60,000 nt of DNA from Bolinopsis microptera (lineage: Eukaryota > Ctenophora > Tentaculata > Lobata > Bolinopsidae): assembly GCF_026151205.1 (NCBI RefSeq), contig NC_087074.1:312001-372000 (forward strand). Direction: 5' to 3'. Positions 1-12,286 of this stretch are shown here, in pieces. The notes under the pieces were generated by a model. The model searched no databases. It saw only the letters and a program-made list of their open reading frames with translations, and was not told where the DNA came from. Numbering within the stretch: position 1 is the stretch's first letter; the number at the start of each line of letters is the position of its first letter. The translations under genes were made by a program, and so were the position numbers.

Positions 1-912
1 GGTTACTGTTTAAACAGTGCTACCATGGTTACTGTTTAAACAGTGTTACCATGGTTACTGTTTTAACAGTGTTACCATGGTTACTGTTTAAACAGTGCTA
101 CCATGGTTACTGTTTAAACAGCGCTACCATGGTTACTGTTTAAACAGTGCTACCATGGTTACTGTTCAAACAGTGTTACCATGGTTACTGTTTAAACAGT
201 GTTACCATGGTTACTGTTTAAACAGTAACCATGGTAGCACTGTTTAAACAGTGTTACCATGGTTACTGTTTAAACAGTGTTACCATGGTTACTGTTTAAA
301 CAGTGCTACCATGGTTACTGTTTAAACAGTGTTACCATGGTTACTGTTTAAACAGTGCTACCATGGTTACTGTTTAAACAGTGTTACCATGGTTACTGTT
401 TAAACAGTGTTACCATGGTTACTGTTTAAACAGTTTTACCATGGTTACTGTTCAAACAGTGTTACCATGGTTACTGTTTAAACAGTGCTACCATGGTTAC
501 TGTTTAAACAGTGTTACCATGGTTACTGTTTAAACAGTGCTACCAAGTTTACTGTTTAAACAGTGCTACCATGGTTACTGTTTAAACAGTGTAACCATGG
601 TTACTGTTTAAACAGTGTTACCATGGTTACTGTTTAAACAGTGCTACCATGGTTACTGTTTAAACAGTGCTACCATGGTTACTGTTCAAACAGTAATACC
701 ATGGTTACTGTTTAAACAGTGCTACCATGGTTACTGTTTAAACAGTGCTACCATGGTTACTGTTTAAACAGTGTTACCATGGTTACTGTTTAAACAGTGT
801 TACCATGGTTACTGTTTTAACAGTGCTACCATGGTTACTGTTTAAACAGTGTTACCATGGTTACTGTTTTAACAGTGTTACCATAGTTACTGTTTACGCA
901 GTGCTACCATGG
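1..912. repeat. 26-bp palindromic satellite array
   Basis: About 35 copies of a 26-bp unit whose core ACTGTTTAAACAGT is a perfect 14-bp palindrome, flanked by GGTT and GTTACCAT, so the whole unit is nearly self-complementary. The array starts at the window edge and probably continues to the left. Units differ by single bases (gtgcta/gtgtta, tttaaa/ttcaaa/ttttaa). Around 222-245 one unit is in the opposite orientation. From about 890 the units decay into diverged gctaccatggt fragments that fade out by 990. No gene is visible here. Confidence 0.95.
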
Positions 913-1149
913 TAATTGTGCACGTCGGTTACCATGGCGATCACTCAGCCTGCTACCATGGTGATCACACAGCCTGTTACTATTGCGACTATTCAGATCT
1001 TAATTAATACTTACACGTTGAATTAATAACGTCAGTATTGTCATTATATCATTTTCTAATGACACAGGCGCTAAAACACAGGAACTAAACAAATCGGTTA
1101 TTATGGTGAGAAAGTATGTACAGGGCAAATACGACATGCAATGGAATGT

Positions 1150-1415
<266 letters not shown>

Positions 1416-1532
1416 AACATTTCTGAAGTATGCATTTTTCGTAGCATCAAACAAAGGTATCGACTGTTATCTTGTGTCAATATTAAATGCCAATAAATAA
1501 ACTGAGCACAAGTGAACTTACCTAACGCTCTA

Positions 1533-2397
1533 ACGGGTGATGACAAAAAATGGAACTTTTTTCAAATTATTTTATCGGGTCGATCAATTGTGGTCAAAAT
1601 CAATGAAACAGTGTTAAATTTTGAACAAATTTTGAACAAAAATAGTCAATGGCAAACACACAGAAGCCTCTCGCGGCAGGCACAGAGCAATCTCTTTCTT
1701 ACAGCCACTGAAATGGTTTGTACAGTTTATTGAAATTTGGAAAATCCAATGTGTCGACTGGCGAAGCTTCACATCCAAAATGTTTATAGCACAAGGTATG
1801 GCTAAGACTTCTATTTACCGGATTGTGAAGCGATATGAGCAGGAAGGATCTGTAGCCGAGCTACACGGCCAACTTAGACGTTCAGTTTACCACAAGACCG
1901 GCATCTCCCAGAGGTCCCTGGCTGATTTCACTGTACTCAGGGATATATTTCGAGAACGGTCAAAAGATTAAACATTCGCTATTTAAAACGCACCAAAATA
2001 CCCAGATATTTTTTAAAACGGAAAAACGTGAAGCAAAAAAAAGATGCAGAAAAATTTCGAACGTATAATTAATGTATACCTAATGTGTAAAAAAAGGTCA
2101 ACCCAACTGAATTTCCACAATGTAGACCCATATAGCACTACTTTGGAGTGCTGGTTACACATGTCTACGCCCGGAACTGGATTGCAGAAGCTCTGAAAGT
2201 CTGAATCGCAGAATAAAATTTTGCATCAAGAAGATTCCCAAGCAAACCGTACAAGCCATTTCAGTGACTGTAAGAATGAGATTGCTTTTGCAATTGTCCA
2301 CATTTTAACACTGTTTCATTGATTTTGACCACAAATGAATTGATCGATCCGATAAAAAAGATTTTTAAAAATTTCCATTTTTTTTGTCATCACCCGT
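1533..2397. mobile_element. Tc1/mariner-like DNA transposon, non-autonomous
   Basis: The element begins ACGGGTGATGACAAAAAA and ends with its reverse complement TTTTTTGTCATCACCCGT. It is flanked on both sides by TA (1531-1532 and 2398-2399), the target duplication of Tc1/mariner transposons. The inverted repeats are long: the segment around 1680-1725 (AGAGCAATCTCTTTCTTACA) returns inverted at about 2250-2290, so each arm is roughly 160-210 bp and has diverged. The middle keeps scraps of transposase-like sequence. Just outside the right end the sequence CCGTTACACC is repeated four times (2394-2437), a small tandem growth from the transposon terminus. Confidence 0.85.
1780..2078 (+). pseudogene. 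Degenerate mariner-type transposase fragment
   Basis: An open stretch at 1780-1971 reads GMAKTSIYRIVKRYEQEGSV, which resembles the helix-turn-helix (paired-like) DNA-binding domain of mariner transposases. After a stop at about 1969, shifted frames between 1975 and 2060 still give residues resembling the RYFLKRKTREAKKRCRKIS type of linker. The DDD/E catalytic region is missing. The element is therefore internally deleted and cannot move itself. The family assignment rests on motif resemblance plus the TA duplications. Confidence 0.6.
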
Positions 2398-2673
2398 TAC
2401 ACCCCGTTACACCCCGTTACACCCCGTTACACCCTGTTAGTGTAACACAGTGGAAATATAAACTGATCTGTCCGTATATACTTGATTAATTTTAAAGTTC
2501 TGACACAGTGCTTTAGTGAGGATATATTTCAATGTCACCACATCAAGAGACAATACAGGGTATACACTGCAATCAGAAACGTGGCCCTGCTGGTGAGACT
2601 AGACAATGTTCAAGCAATCATCTAAATTTGTTCTCAGCTGCTACATCTGAGGTAGATATAGAGTATAACACGG

Positions 2674-3108
2674 TACAGTCTCACTCACCTACAAGTGTAC
2701 AGTCTCACTCACCTACAAGTGTACAGTCTCACTCACCTACAAGTGTACAGTCTCACTCACCTACAAGTGTACAGTCTCACTCGCCTACAAGTGTACAGTC
2801 TCACTCACCTACAAGTGTACAGTCTCACTCACCTACAAGTGTACAGTCTCACTCACCTACAAGTGTACAGTCTCACTCACCTACAAGTGTACAGTCTCAC
2901 TCACCTACAAGTGTACAGTCTCACTCACCTACAAGTGTACAGTCTCACTCACCTACAAGTGTACAGTCTCACTCACCTACAAGTGTACAGTCTCACTCAC
3001 CTACAAGTGTACAGTCTCACTCACCTACAAGTGTACAGTCTCACTCACCTACAAGTGTACAGTCTCACTCACCTACAAGTGTACAGTCTCACTCACCTAC
3101 AAGTGTAC
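2674..3108. repeat. 24-bp minisatellite
   Basis: About 18 nearly identical copies of a 24-bp unit containing CAGTCTCACTCACCTACAAG. Because 24 is a multiple of three, one frame stays open and reads VQSHSPTS repeated; a 299-residue ORF from 2532 runs through it. There is no splice, domain or codon-pattern support for a real protein, so it is called a repeat. Confidence 0.93.
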
Positions 3109-3417
3109 CAGCAGTGTATGTACAGTGTACCCGGTATTGTACCTGCAGTGTATGTACAGTGTACCCGGTATTGTACCTGCAGTGTATGTACAGTGTACCC
3201 GGTATTGTACCTGTAGTGTATGTACAGTGTACCCGGTATTGTACCTGCAGTGCATGTACAGTGTACCCGGTATTGTACCTGCAGTGTATGTACAGTGTAC
3301 CCGGTATTGTACCTGCAGTGTATGTACAGTGTACCTGGTATTGTACCTGTAGTGTATGTACACTACAGGTACAATACCGGGTACACTGTACATACACTGC
3401 AGGTACAATACACTGTA
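3109..3417. repeat. 34-bp minisatellite ending in an inverted copy
   Basis: About nine copies of a 34-bp unit (TGCAGTGTATGTACAGTGTA plus CCCGGTATTGTACC). The last copies, from about 3355, are inverted relative to the rest, so the right end can fold into a hairpin. The unit itself is rich in GTAC and TGTACA palindromes. Confidence 0.9.
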
Positions 3418-3567
3418 AACAAGAAGACTGAGCTAAAATTATTTCTATCATAATTTGTCGTTGTGTGAGCTATAATAGTAATTGTAATGTCAACGTTTAA
3501 AGTATATCTTAGAAAAGCGAGAGAAGACATGAAGACATTTAAATTGTGATGAAGAACTCTGTTGACG

Positions 3568-3780
3568 GTAGTATAGGGTATAAATATATGTGTATTGTAT
3601 AGGGTATACATATATGTGTATTGTATACAGTAGTATAGGGTATACATATATGTGTATTGTATACAGTAGTACAGGGTATACATATATGTGTATTGTATAC
3701 AGTAGTATAGGGTATACATATATGTGTATTGTATACAGTAGTACAGGGTATACATATATGTGTATTGTAAACAGTAGAAC
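3568..3780. repeat. 36-bp minisatellite
   Basis: Six copies of a unit of about 36 bp containing GGGTATACATATATGTGTAT, with an internal near-palindrome around TATACATATATG. Noncoding. The short unique stretch from 3418 to 3567 shows nothing recognisable. Confidence 0.9.
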
Positions 3781-3867
3781 AGTGGCGTAACATTAGAATG
3801 GAGGTGAATAAACATATTATTTACCTATATAGATACAGGTAACCTGGGTAGTGCTTCTAGGTCGCTG

Positions 3868-5136
3868 CATAAGCTAAAGTAACTAGTTAGAGTAATTAGT
3901 TGTGTAAAGGTTAGTAACTAGTTAGAGTAATTAGTTGTGTAAAGGTTAGTAACTAGTTAGAGTAATTAGTTGTGTAAAGGTTAGTAACTAGTTAGAGTAA
4001 TTAGTTGTGTAAAGGTTAGTAACTAGTTACAGTAATTAGTTGTGTAAAGGTTAGTAACTAGTTACAGTAATTAGTTGTGTAAAGGTTAGTAACTAGTTAA
4101 AGTAATTTGTTGTGTAAAGGTTAGTAACTAGTTACAGTAATTAGTTGTGTAAAGGTGAGTAACTAGTTACAGTAATTAGTTGTGTAAAGGTTAGTAACTA
4201 GTTAGAGTAATTAGTTGTGTAAAGGTTAGTAACTAGTTAGAGTAATTAGTTGTGTAAAGGTTAGTGACTAGTTAGAGTAATTAGTTGTGTAAAAGTTAGT
4301 GACTAGTTAGAGCAATTAGTTGTGTAAAGGTTAGTAACTAGTTACAGTAATTAGTTGTGTAAAGGTTAGTAACTAGTTAGAGTAATTAGTTGTGTAAAGG
4401 TTAGTAACTAGTTACAGTAATTAGTTGTGTAAAGGTGAGTAACTAGTTACAGTAATTAGTTGTGTAAAGGTTAGTAACTAGTTATAGTAATTAGTTGTGT
4501 AAAGGTTAGTAACTAGTTAGAGTAATTAGTTGTGTAAAGGTTAGTGGCTAGTTAGAGTAATTAGTTGTGTAAAAGTTAGTGACTAGTTAGAGCAATTAGT
4601 TGTGTAAAGGTTAGTAACTAGTTACAGTAATTAGTTGTGTAAAGGTTAGTAACTAGTTAGAGTAATTAGTTGTGTAAAGGTTAGTAACTAGTTACAGTAA
4701 TTAGTTGTGTAAAGGTTAGTAACTAGTTACAGTAATTAGTTGTGTAAAAGTTAGTGACTAGTTACAGTAATTAGTTGTGTAAAGGTTAGTAACTAGTTAC
4801 AGTAATTAGTTGTGTAAAGGTTAGTAACTAGTTAGAGTAATTAGTTGTGTAAAGGTTAGTAACTAGTTAGAGTAATTAGTTGTGTAAAGGTTAGTAACTA
4901 GTTAGAGTAATTAGTTGTGTAAAGGTTAGTAACTAGTTAGAGTAATAAGTTGTGTAAAGGTTAGTAACTAGTTAGAGTAATTAGTTGTGTAAAGGTTAGT
5001 AACTAGTTAGAGTAATTAGTTGTGTAAAGGTTAGTAACTAGTTAGAGTAATTAGTTGTGTAAAGGTTAGTAACTAGTTAGAGTTATTGGTTGTGTAAAGG
5101 TTAGTAACTAGTTAGAGTAATTAGTTGTGTAAAGGT
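3868..5136. repeat. 35-bp minisatellite
   Basis: About 36 copies of a 35-bp unit containing AACTAGTTAGAGTAATTAGT and TGTGTAAAGGTTAG. Point variants (agttac/agttag, gtgact/gtaact) recur in blocks, for example the pair at about 4261-4330 and 4535-4600. That pattern suggests duplication of multi-unit segments within the array. Noncoding. Confidence 0.95.
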
Positions 5137-6649
5137 TTTACGCAGAGGGGAAGCACTGTAATTAGTTGTTTCATTATCTTCGTTTTCATTTGAAACATTA
5201 CAAAAGCAATTATAAAACATGTATATGCATTTTTTTCAAAATAAGTTCTTAAGGGGTCGGGGGTTCGCCCTGATTTGTTTGTGAAACTTGGTTTCGAGTT
5301 AGCAACCAACAAACTAAGACCGGTGACCGAACTTTTGATGGGCCAAAATCAACATGCCTAAAATCCAGATTTTAGGTGCTTTACTTGTAGCTAGTGGTCC
5401 CCTGAACTCTTATTTGAATTTTGATCAACATTTGACAAAAAATGGCTGAGTTATGAGCCAAAAACTATATGCCCATATTTGGGCATACGCACCAAATTTG
5501 ATCGATTTTGGCCCATAAATTGGTCACATATCAATATTTTTGAATGAAATCAACTTTATATGGAAGGTAAGCCTATACTACACATTCTTTATGATTATAA
5601 GCTCAGTATCTACCTAACTGTGGATTCTGTGTTCAAATAATCGCAAAAAATAAACAAAATCGCCCATATCTCAGTTCGCGATATTTGAAAAACTGATTTC
5701 GCTCAAAACAATAGAACTCAATAGGGTTTCAATATTTTTACATGAAATTTTTAGAATCAACGTAGAATTGCATTTCGACCTTAAGTTTTAATATGGAATT
5801 TTGAGTTAGGCCTTTTAAAAAATTTGGCGGACAAATTCTGAAAAATGCCCGGCAAATTTTAGAATTTGGCCGCCGAATTTTTGGGGAAAAAACAGAGAAA
5901 ATTTGCACAAAATAGAGCAAAACTGGTTATATCAGCCATTTTTGCCTCCCGTTCTATGTTAATAACTCGAAAAGTAAGCATTTTAGGGTGCATGTTGCTT
6001 CATAAGTTGTATATAAACATGGCCATTCTGCACAATTTGCACTCATTCAAAAATCTCTAAGGCCTTCATAGCCCAATTTACCAGATACCCATATTTTTGC
6101 ATGATTTCTGGAACCGAAAATCAGTTTTTCGCCAATAACTGAAAAAGTAAGCACTTTAAGGCATATGTTTCTTCGTAAGTCATATATAAATATGCCAATT
6201 GCGGCTCTTTTTCACTCTATCCAAAGACTCTATCATAATCCTATCAAAAGTTGGTAAAATCGGCTCAGCGCCATGCCCAAAATGGTTTTTGGCGAATTTC
6301 TCGAAAAGTAAGGATTTTAGGCCATGTGTTGATCAATAACTCTTATATAAACATGCATATGCGGCTTCGTTTAAGCCTATTTTGAAGTCTCTACGACCTT
6401 CAGAAGCAAGGGGTCAGTTACGTTATTGGGTCAATATGGCCGTGGCCCTCCTGGGTTACCCCACGGTAAAAAAAATGTCTCCAACCGAAAATTGTTTATT
6501 CATACCTTTGGGAAGGTCTGTGCAAAGTTTCGTGAGTATCTGAAGATTTGCAGGCAGCTGTCCTTAAATGACTGGACTATTAAGTATTACCAGCTATAGC
6601 GATTCATGTATGACTTGGACATGACACTCTGTTTACAGAATAGGACAGG
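5137..6649. other. Noncoding stretch with an old diverged repeat
   Basis: I see no gene here. Three diverged copies of a segment occur about 161-173 bp apart, beginning near 5961, 6134 and 6295 (AATAACTCGAAAAGTAAGCA and variants, each followed by TATATAAACATG-like sequence). This looks like a decayed satellite with a monomer of about 165 bp. At 6628-6639 there is a CTCTGTTTACAG sequence that could act as a splice acceptor for the next feature. Confidence 0.5.
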
Positions 6650-6856
6650 ATGACAAATGCTCCTTATGTATTCCTCATCGTCGTGTGCGAACTGACACAC
6701 ATAGAAGCACATCGTGCCACCGGGTCCCCAGAGGACCGCTCAAATGAGTTTATAAAAGCTGTTGAGCGGATGATCCTCGGATTAAACAGTCACGATGAAC
6801 AGGACCGTTTAACTCAACACTTGAGTAGATTTGTACCAGCCTTATCTAGTGAATAA
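6650..6856 (+). CDS. Small hypothetical protein, possibly secreted
   Basis: A 68-residue ORF, not recognised. The N-terminus (MTNAPYVFLIVVCELTHIEA) looks like a short signal peptide or hydrophobic segment. The rest is polar and helical-looking with no cysteine cluster. A possible splice acceptor ends at 6639 and an in-frame TAG lies four codons before the ATG, so the ORF would begin at this ATG. Its stop codon TAA at 6854-6856 lies inside the first unit of the following 39-bp array, the same relation to a stop codon seen in the saposin genes nearby. A possible AATAAA signal lies beyond the array at 11110. It could equally be a chance ORF. Confidence 0.3.
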   Translation: MTNAPYVFLIVVCELTHIEAHRATGSPEDRSNEFIKAVERMILGLNSHDEQDRLTQHLSRFVPALSSE

Positions 6857-9800
6857 CTCACTTACAGGGTCTATTGAGCAGACTCTGGTGAATAACTCAC
6901 TTACAGGGTCTATTGAGCGGACTCTGGTGGATAACTCACTTGCAGGGTCTATTGAGCGGACTCTGGTGGATAACTCACTTGCAGGGTCTATTGAGCAGAC
7001 TCTGGTGGATAACTCACTTGCAGGGTCTATTGAGCAGACTCTGGTGGATAACTCACTTGCAGGGTCTATTGAGCGGACTCTGGTGGATAACTCACTTGCA
7101 GGGTCTATTGAGCAGACTCTGGTGGATAACTCACTTGCAGGGTCTATTGAGCAGACTCTGGTGGATAACTCACTTGCAGGGTCTATTGAGCAGACTCTGG
7201 TGGATAACTCACTTGCAGGGTCTATTGAGCAGACTCTGGTGGATAACTCACTTGCAGGGTCTATTGAGCAGACTCTGGTGGATAACTCACTTGCAGGGTC
7301 TATTGAGCAGACTCTGGTGGATAACTCACTTGCAGGGTCTATTGAGCGGACTCTGGTGGATAACTCACTTGCAGGGTCTATTGAGCAGACTCTGGTGGAT
7401 AACTCACTTGCAGGGTCTATTGAGCAGACTCTGGTGGATAACTCACTTGCAGGGTCTATTGAGCGGACTCTGGTGGATAACTCACTTGCAGGGTCTATTG
7501 AGCGGACTCTGGTGGATAACTCACTTGCAGGGTCTATTGAGCAGACTCTGGTGGATAACTCACTTGCAGGGTCTATTGAGCGGACTCTGGTGAATAACTC
7601 ACTTGCAGGGTCTATTGAGCAGACTCTGGTGAATAACTCACTTGCAGGGTCTATTGAGCAGACTCTGGTGGATAACTCACTTGCAGGGTCTATTGAGCGG
7701 ACTCTGGTGGATAACTCACTTGCAGGGTCTATTGAGCAGACTCTGGTGGATAACTCACTTGCAGGGTCTATTGAGCGGACTCTGGTGGATAACTCACTTG
7801 CAGGGTCTATTGAGCGGACTCTGGTGAATAACTCACTTGCAGGGTCTATTGAGCAGACTCTGGTGGATAACTCACTTGCAGGGTCTATTGAGCAGACTCT
7901 GGTGGATAACTCACTTGCAGGGTCTATTGAGCAGACTCTGGTGGATAACTCACTTGCAGGGTCTATTGAGCAGACTCTGGTGGATAACTCACTTGCAGGG
8001 TCTATTGAGCAGACTCTGGTGGATAACTCACTTGCAGGGTCTATTGAGCAGACTCTGGTGGATAACTCACTTGCAGGGTCTATTGAGCAGACTCTGGTGA
8101 ATAACTCACTTGCAGGGTCTATTGAGCGGACTCTGGTGGATAACTCACTTGCAGGGTCTATTGAGCAGACTCTGGTGGATAACTCACTTGCAGGGTCTAT
8201 TGAGCAGACTCTGGTGGATAACTCACTTGCAGGGTCTATTGAGCAGACTCTGGTGAATAACTCACTTGCAGGGTCTATTGAGCAGACTCTGGTGATAACT
8301 CACTTGCAGGGTCTATTGAGCGGACTCTGGTGATAACTCACTTGCAGGGTCTATTGAGCAGACTCTGGTGGATAACTCACTTGCAGGGTCTATTGAGCAG
8401 ACTCTGGTGGATAACTCACTTGCAGGGTCTATTGAGCAGACTCTGGTGGATAACTCACTTGCAGGGTCTATTGAGCAGACTCTGGTGAATAACTCACTTG
8501 CAGGGTCTATTGAGCAGACTCTGGTGATAACTCACTTGCAGGGTCTATTGAGCGGACTCTGGTGGATAACTCACTTGCAGGGTCTATTGAGCAGACTCTG
8601 GTGGATAACTCACTTGCAGGGTCTATTGAGCAGACTCTGGTGGATAACTCACTTGCAGGGTCTATTGAGCAGACTCTGGTGAATAACTCACTTGCAGGGT
8701 CTATTGAGCGGACTCTGGTGAATAACTCACTTGCAGGGTCTATTGAGCGGACTCTGGTGGATAACTCACTTGCAGGGTCTATTGAGCGGACTCTGGTGGA
8801 TAACTCACTTGCAGGGTCTATTGAGCAGACTCTGGTGATAACTCACTTGCAGGGTCTATTGAGCAGACTCTGGTGGATAACTCACTTGCAGGGTCTATTG
8901 AGCAGACTCTGGTGAATAACTCACTTGCAGGGTCTATTGAGCAGACTCTGGTGGATAACTCACTTGCAGGGTCTATTGAGCAGACTCTGGTGATAACTCA
9001 CTTGCAGGGTCTATTGAGCAGACTCTGGTGGATAACTCACTTGCAGGGTCTATTGAGCAGACTCTGGTGAATAACTCACTTGCAGGGTCTATTGAGCAGA
9101 CTCTGGTGAATAACTCACTTGCAGGGTCTATTGAGCAGACTCTGGTGGATAACTCACTTGCAGGGTCTATTGAGCGGACTCTGGTGGATAACTCACTTGC
9201 AGGGTCTATTGAGCAGACTCTGGTGGATAACTCACTTGCAGGGTCTATTGAGCAGACTCTGGTGATAACTCACTTGCAGGGTCTATTGAGCAGACTCTGG
9301 TGCAGGGTCTATTGAGCGGACTCTGGTGGATAACTCACTTGCAGGGTCTATTGAGCGGACTCTGGTGCAGGGTCTATTGAGCAGACTCTGGTGGATAACT
9401 CACTTGCAGGGTCTATTGAGCAGACTCTGGTGCAGGGTCTATTGAGCGGACTCTGGTGGATAACTCACTTGCAGGGTCTATTGAGCAGACTCTGGTGGAT
9501 AACTCACTTGCAGGGTCTATTGAGCAGACTCTGGTGGATAACTCACTTGCAGGGTCTATTGAGCAGACTCTGGTGGATAACTCACTTGCAGGGTCTATTG
9601 AGCAGACTCTGGTGAATAACTCACTTGCAGGGTCTATTGAGCAGACTCTGGTGATAACTCACTTGCAGGGTCTATTGAGCGGACTCTGGTGGATAACTCA
9701 CTTGCAGGGTCTATTGAGCAGACTCTGGTGGATAACTCACTTGCAGGGTCTATTGAGCAGACTCTGGTGAATAACTCACTTGCAGGGTCTATTGAGCAGA

Positions 9801-11095
9801 CTCTGGTGGATAACTCACTTGCAGGGTCTATTGAGCGGACTCTGGTGCAGGGTCTATTGAGCAGACTCTGGTGGATAACTCACTTGCAGGGTCTATTGAG
9901 CAGACTCTGGTGGATAACTCACTTGCAGGGTCTATTGAGCAGACTCTGGTGATAACTCACTTGCAGGGTCTATTGAGCGGACTCTGGTGATAACTCACTT
10001 GCAGGGTCTATTGAGCGGACTCTGGTGGAATAACTCACTTGCAGGGTCTATTGAGCGGACTCTGGTGGATAACTCACTTGCAGGGTCTATTGAGCAGACT
10101 CTGGTGAATAACTCACTTGCAGGGTCTATTGAGCAGACTCTGGTGGATAACTCACTTGCAGGGTCTATTGAGCAGACTCTGGTGGATAACTCACTTGCAG
10201 GGTCTATTGAGCGGACTCTGGTGGATAACTCACTTGCAGGGTCTATTGAGCAGACTCTGGTGAATAACTCACTTGCAGGGTCTATTGAGCAGACTCTGGT
10301 GGATAACTCACTTGCAGGGTCTATTGAGCAGACTCTGGTGGATAACTCACTTGCAGGGTCTATTGAGCAGACTCTGGTGGATAACTCACTTGCAGGGTCT
10401 ATTGAGCGGACTCTGGTGGATAACTCACTTGCAGGGTCTATTGAGCGGACTCTGGTGAATAACTCACTTGCAGGGTCTATTGAGCGGACTCTGGTGGATA
10501 ACTCACTTGCAGGGTCTATTGAGCAGACTCTGGTGAATAACTCACTTGCAGGGTCTATTGAGCAGACTCTGGTGGATAACTCACTTGCAGGGTCTATTGA
10601 GCGGACTCTGGTGGATAACTCACTTGCAGGGTCTATTGAGCGGACTCTGGTGGATAACTCACTTGCAGGGTCTATTGAGCAGACTCTGGTGAATAACTCA
10701 CTTGCAGGGTCTATTGAGCAGACTCTGGTGGATAACTCACTTGCAGGGTCTATTGAGCGGACTCTGGTGGATAACTCACTTGCAGGGTCTATTGAGCAGA
10801 CTCTGGTGGATAACTCACTTGCAGGGTCTATTGAGCAGACTCTGGTGGATAACTCACTTGCAGGGTCTATTGAGCGGACTCTGGTGGATAACTCACTTGC
10901 AGGGTCTATTGAGCGGACTCTGGTGGATAACTCACTTGCAGGGTCTATTGAGCGGACTCTGGTGGATAACTCACTTGCAGGGTCTATTGAGCAGACTCTG
11001 GTGGATAACTCACTTGCAGGGTCTATTGAGCAGACTCTGGTGGATAACCCACTTGCAGGGTCTATTGAGCAGACTCTGGTGAATAACTCACTTGG
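6847..11095. repeat. 39-bp minisatellite, about 109 copies
   Basis: A 39-bp unit (CACTTGCAGGGTCTATTGAG plus CAGACTCTGGTGGATAACT) is repeated for 4.2 kb. The period is thirteen codons, so long open frames appear (500 residues from 6831, 370 from 9987) reading DNSLAGSIEQTLV repeats. Units shortened by one base (CTGGTGATAACT, for example near 8293, 8332, 8526 and 8836) and units lacking a segment (near 9301, 9368, 9431, 9846) break the frame repeatedly, so protein-level selection is unlikely. CAG/CGG and GGAT/GAAT variants alternate along the array. The first two units (ACTTACAGG) differ from the rest and look ancestral. Confidence 0.95.
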
Positions 11096-11498
11096 ATAGG
11101 ACTATCGACAATAAAGTTGATCTCAAACCTGTGCAACATTACCACTGTAATTAAAGACACTCATCATCTAGTTAATTTGTGGTTTTGATCAACTTGTATT
11201 GTAAATTTTATTTGTAAAATTGGTTTTAATAACCGTTTCGAAGTATTTAATTCAGTAGCTGACCTCTTTTAGAGGAGGACTCTATATTTGTTTTTCGGCT
11301 CATTCTGCGTATTTAAAGAATAATCCAAGTATTGATTATTCTTTTTTGTTTTTGGGATGGGAGTTGTTATATCCCCAAGCTATTTTAGGTATCTCTACTC
11401 GAGTTCAAATTATTCAGTGATTTTGATTTTGTGTTAATATTAACCGCTATCCGTTTTCAGTCGTTCACTCATTCTCACGCAGTTAAACAGAGACAGCC
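11096..11498. other. Spacer with a possible polyadenylation signal
   Basis: AT-rich single-copy sequence. An AATAAA hexamer lies at 11110-11115, just after the 39-bp array, and could be the 3' end of a plus-strand transcript running through the array. Nothing else is recognised. Confidence 0.35.
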
Positions 11499-12286
11499 AA
11501 AACACCCTTCCAGATCACAGCGACAAAACACCCTTCCAGATCACAGCGACAAAACACCCTTCCAGATCACAGCGACAAAACACCCTTCCAGATCACAGCG
11601 ACAAAACACCCTTCCAGATCACAGCGACAAAACACCCTTCCAGATCACAGCGACAAAACACCCTTCCAGATCACAGCGACAAAACACCCTTCCAGATCAC
11701 AGCGACAAAACACCCTTCCAGATCACAGCGACAAAACACCCTTCCAGATCACAGCGACAAAACACCCTTCCAGATCACAGCGACAAAACACCCTTCCAGA
11801 TCACAGCGACAAAACACCCTTCCAGATCACAGCGACAAAACACCCTTCCAGATCACAGCGACAAAACACCCTTCCAGATCACAGCGACAAAACACCCTTC
11901 CAGATCACAGCGACAAAACACCCTTCCAGATCACAGCGACAAAACACCCTTCCAGATCACAGCGACAAAACACCCTTCCAGATCACAGCGACAAAACACC
12001 CTTCCAGATCACAGCGACAAAACACCCTTCCAGATCACAGCGACAAAACACCCTTCCAGATCACAGCGACAAAACACCCTTCCAGATCACAGCGACAAAA
12101 CACCCTTCCAGATCACAGCGACAAAACACCCTTCCAGATCACAGCGACAAAACACCCTTCCAGATCACAGCGACAAAACACCCTTCCAGATCACAGCGAC
12201 GAGACACCCTTCCAGATCACAGCGACAAAACACCCTTCCAGATCACAGCGACAAAACACCCTTCCAGATCACAGCGACGAGACAGA
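11499..12286. repeat. 25-bp minisatellite
   Basis: About 31 almost perfect copies of a 25-bp unit (AAAACACCCTTCCAGATCAC plus AGCGAC). Twenty-five is not a multiple of three, so a single frame passes through all three phases every 75 bases and stays open as a 25-residue repeat (KHPSRSQRQN, TLPDHSDKTPFQITAT). The 315-residue ORF at 11431-12378 is produced this way. Two GAGAC variants near 12199 and 12279 are the only notable changes. Confidence 0.93.

Noticed and set aside
2532-3431. 299-residue ORF with VQSHSPTS repeats
   Set aside because: The openness follows from a 24-bp stop-free unit, and the flanking codons show no domain or splice signals. It runs on into the unrelated 34-bp array.
6831-8333. 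500-residue ORF of 13-residue repeats
   Set aside because: It has no convincing ATG start, it is generated by the 39-bp period, and one-base deletions along the array break the frame many times.
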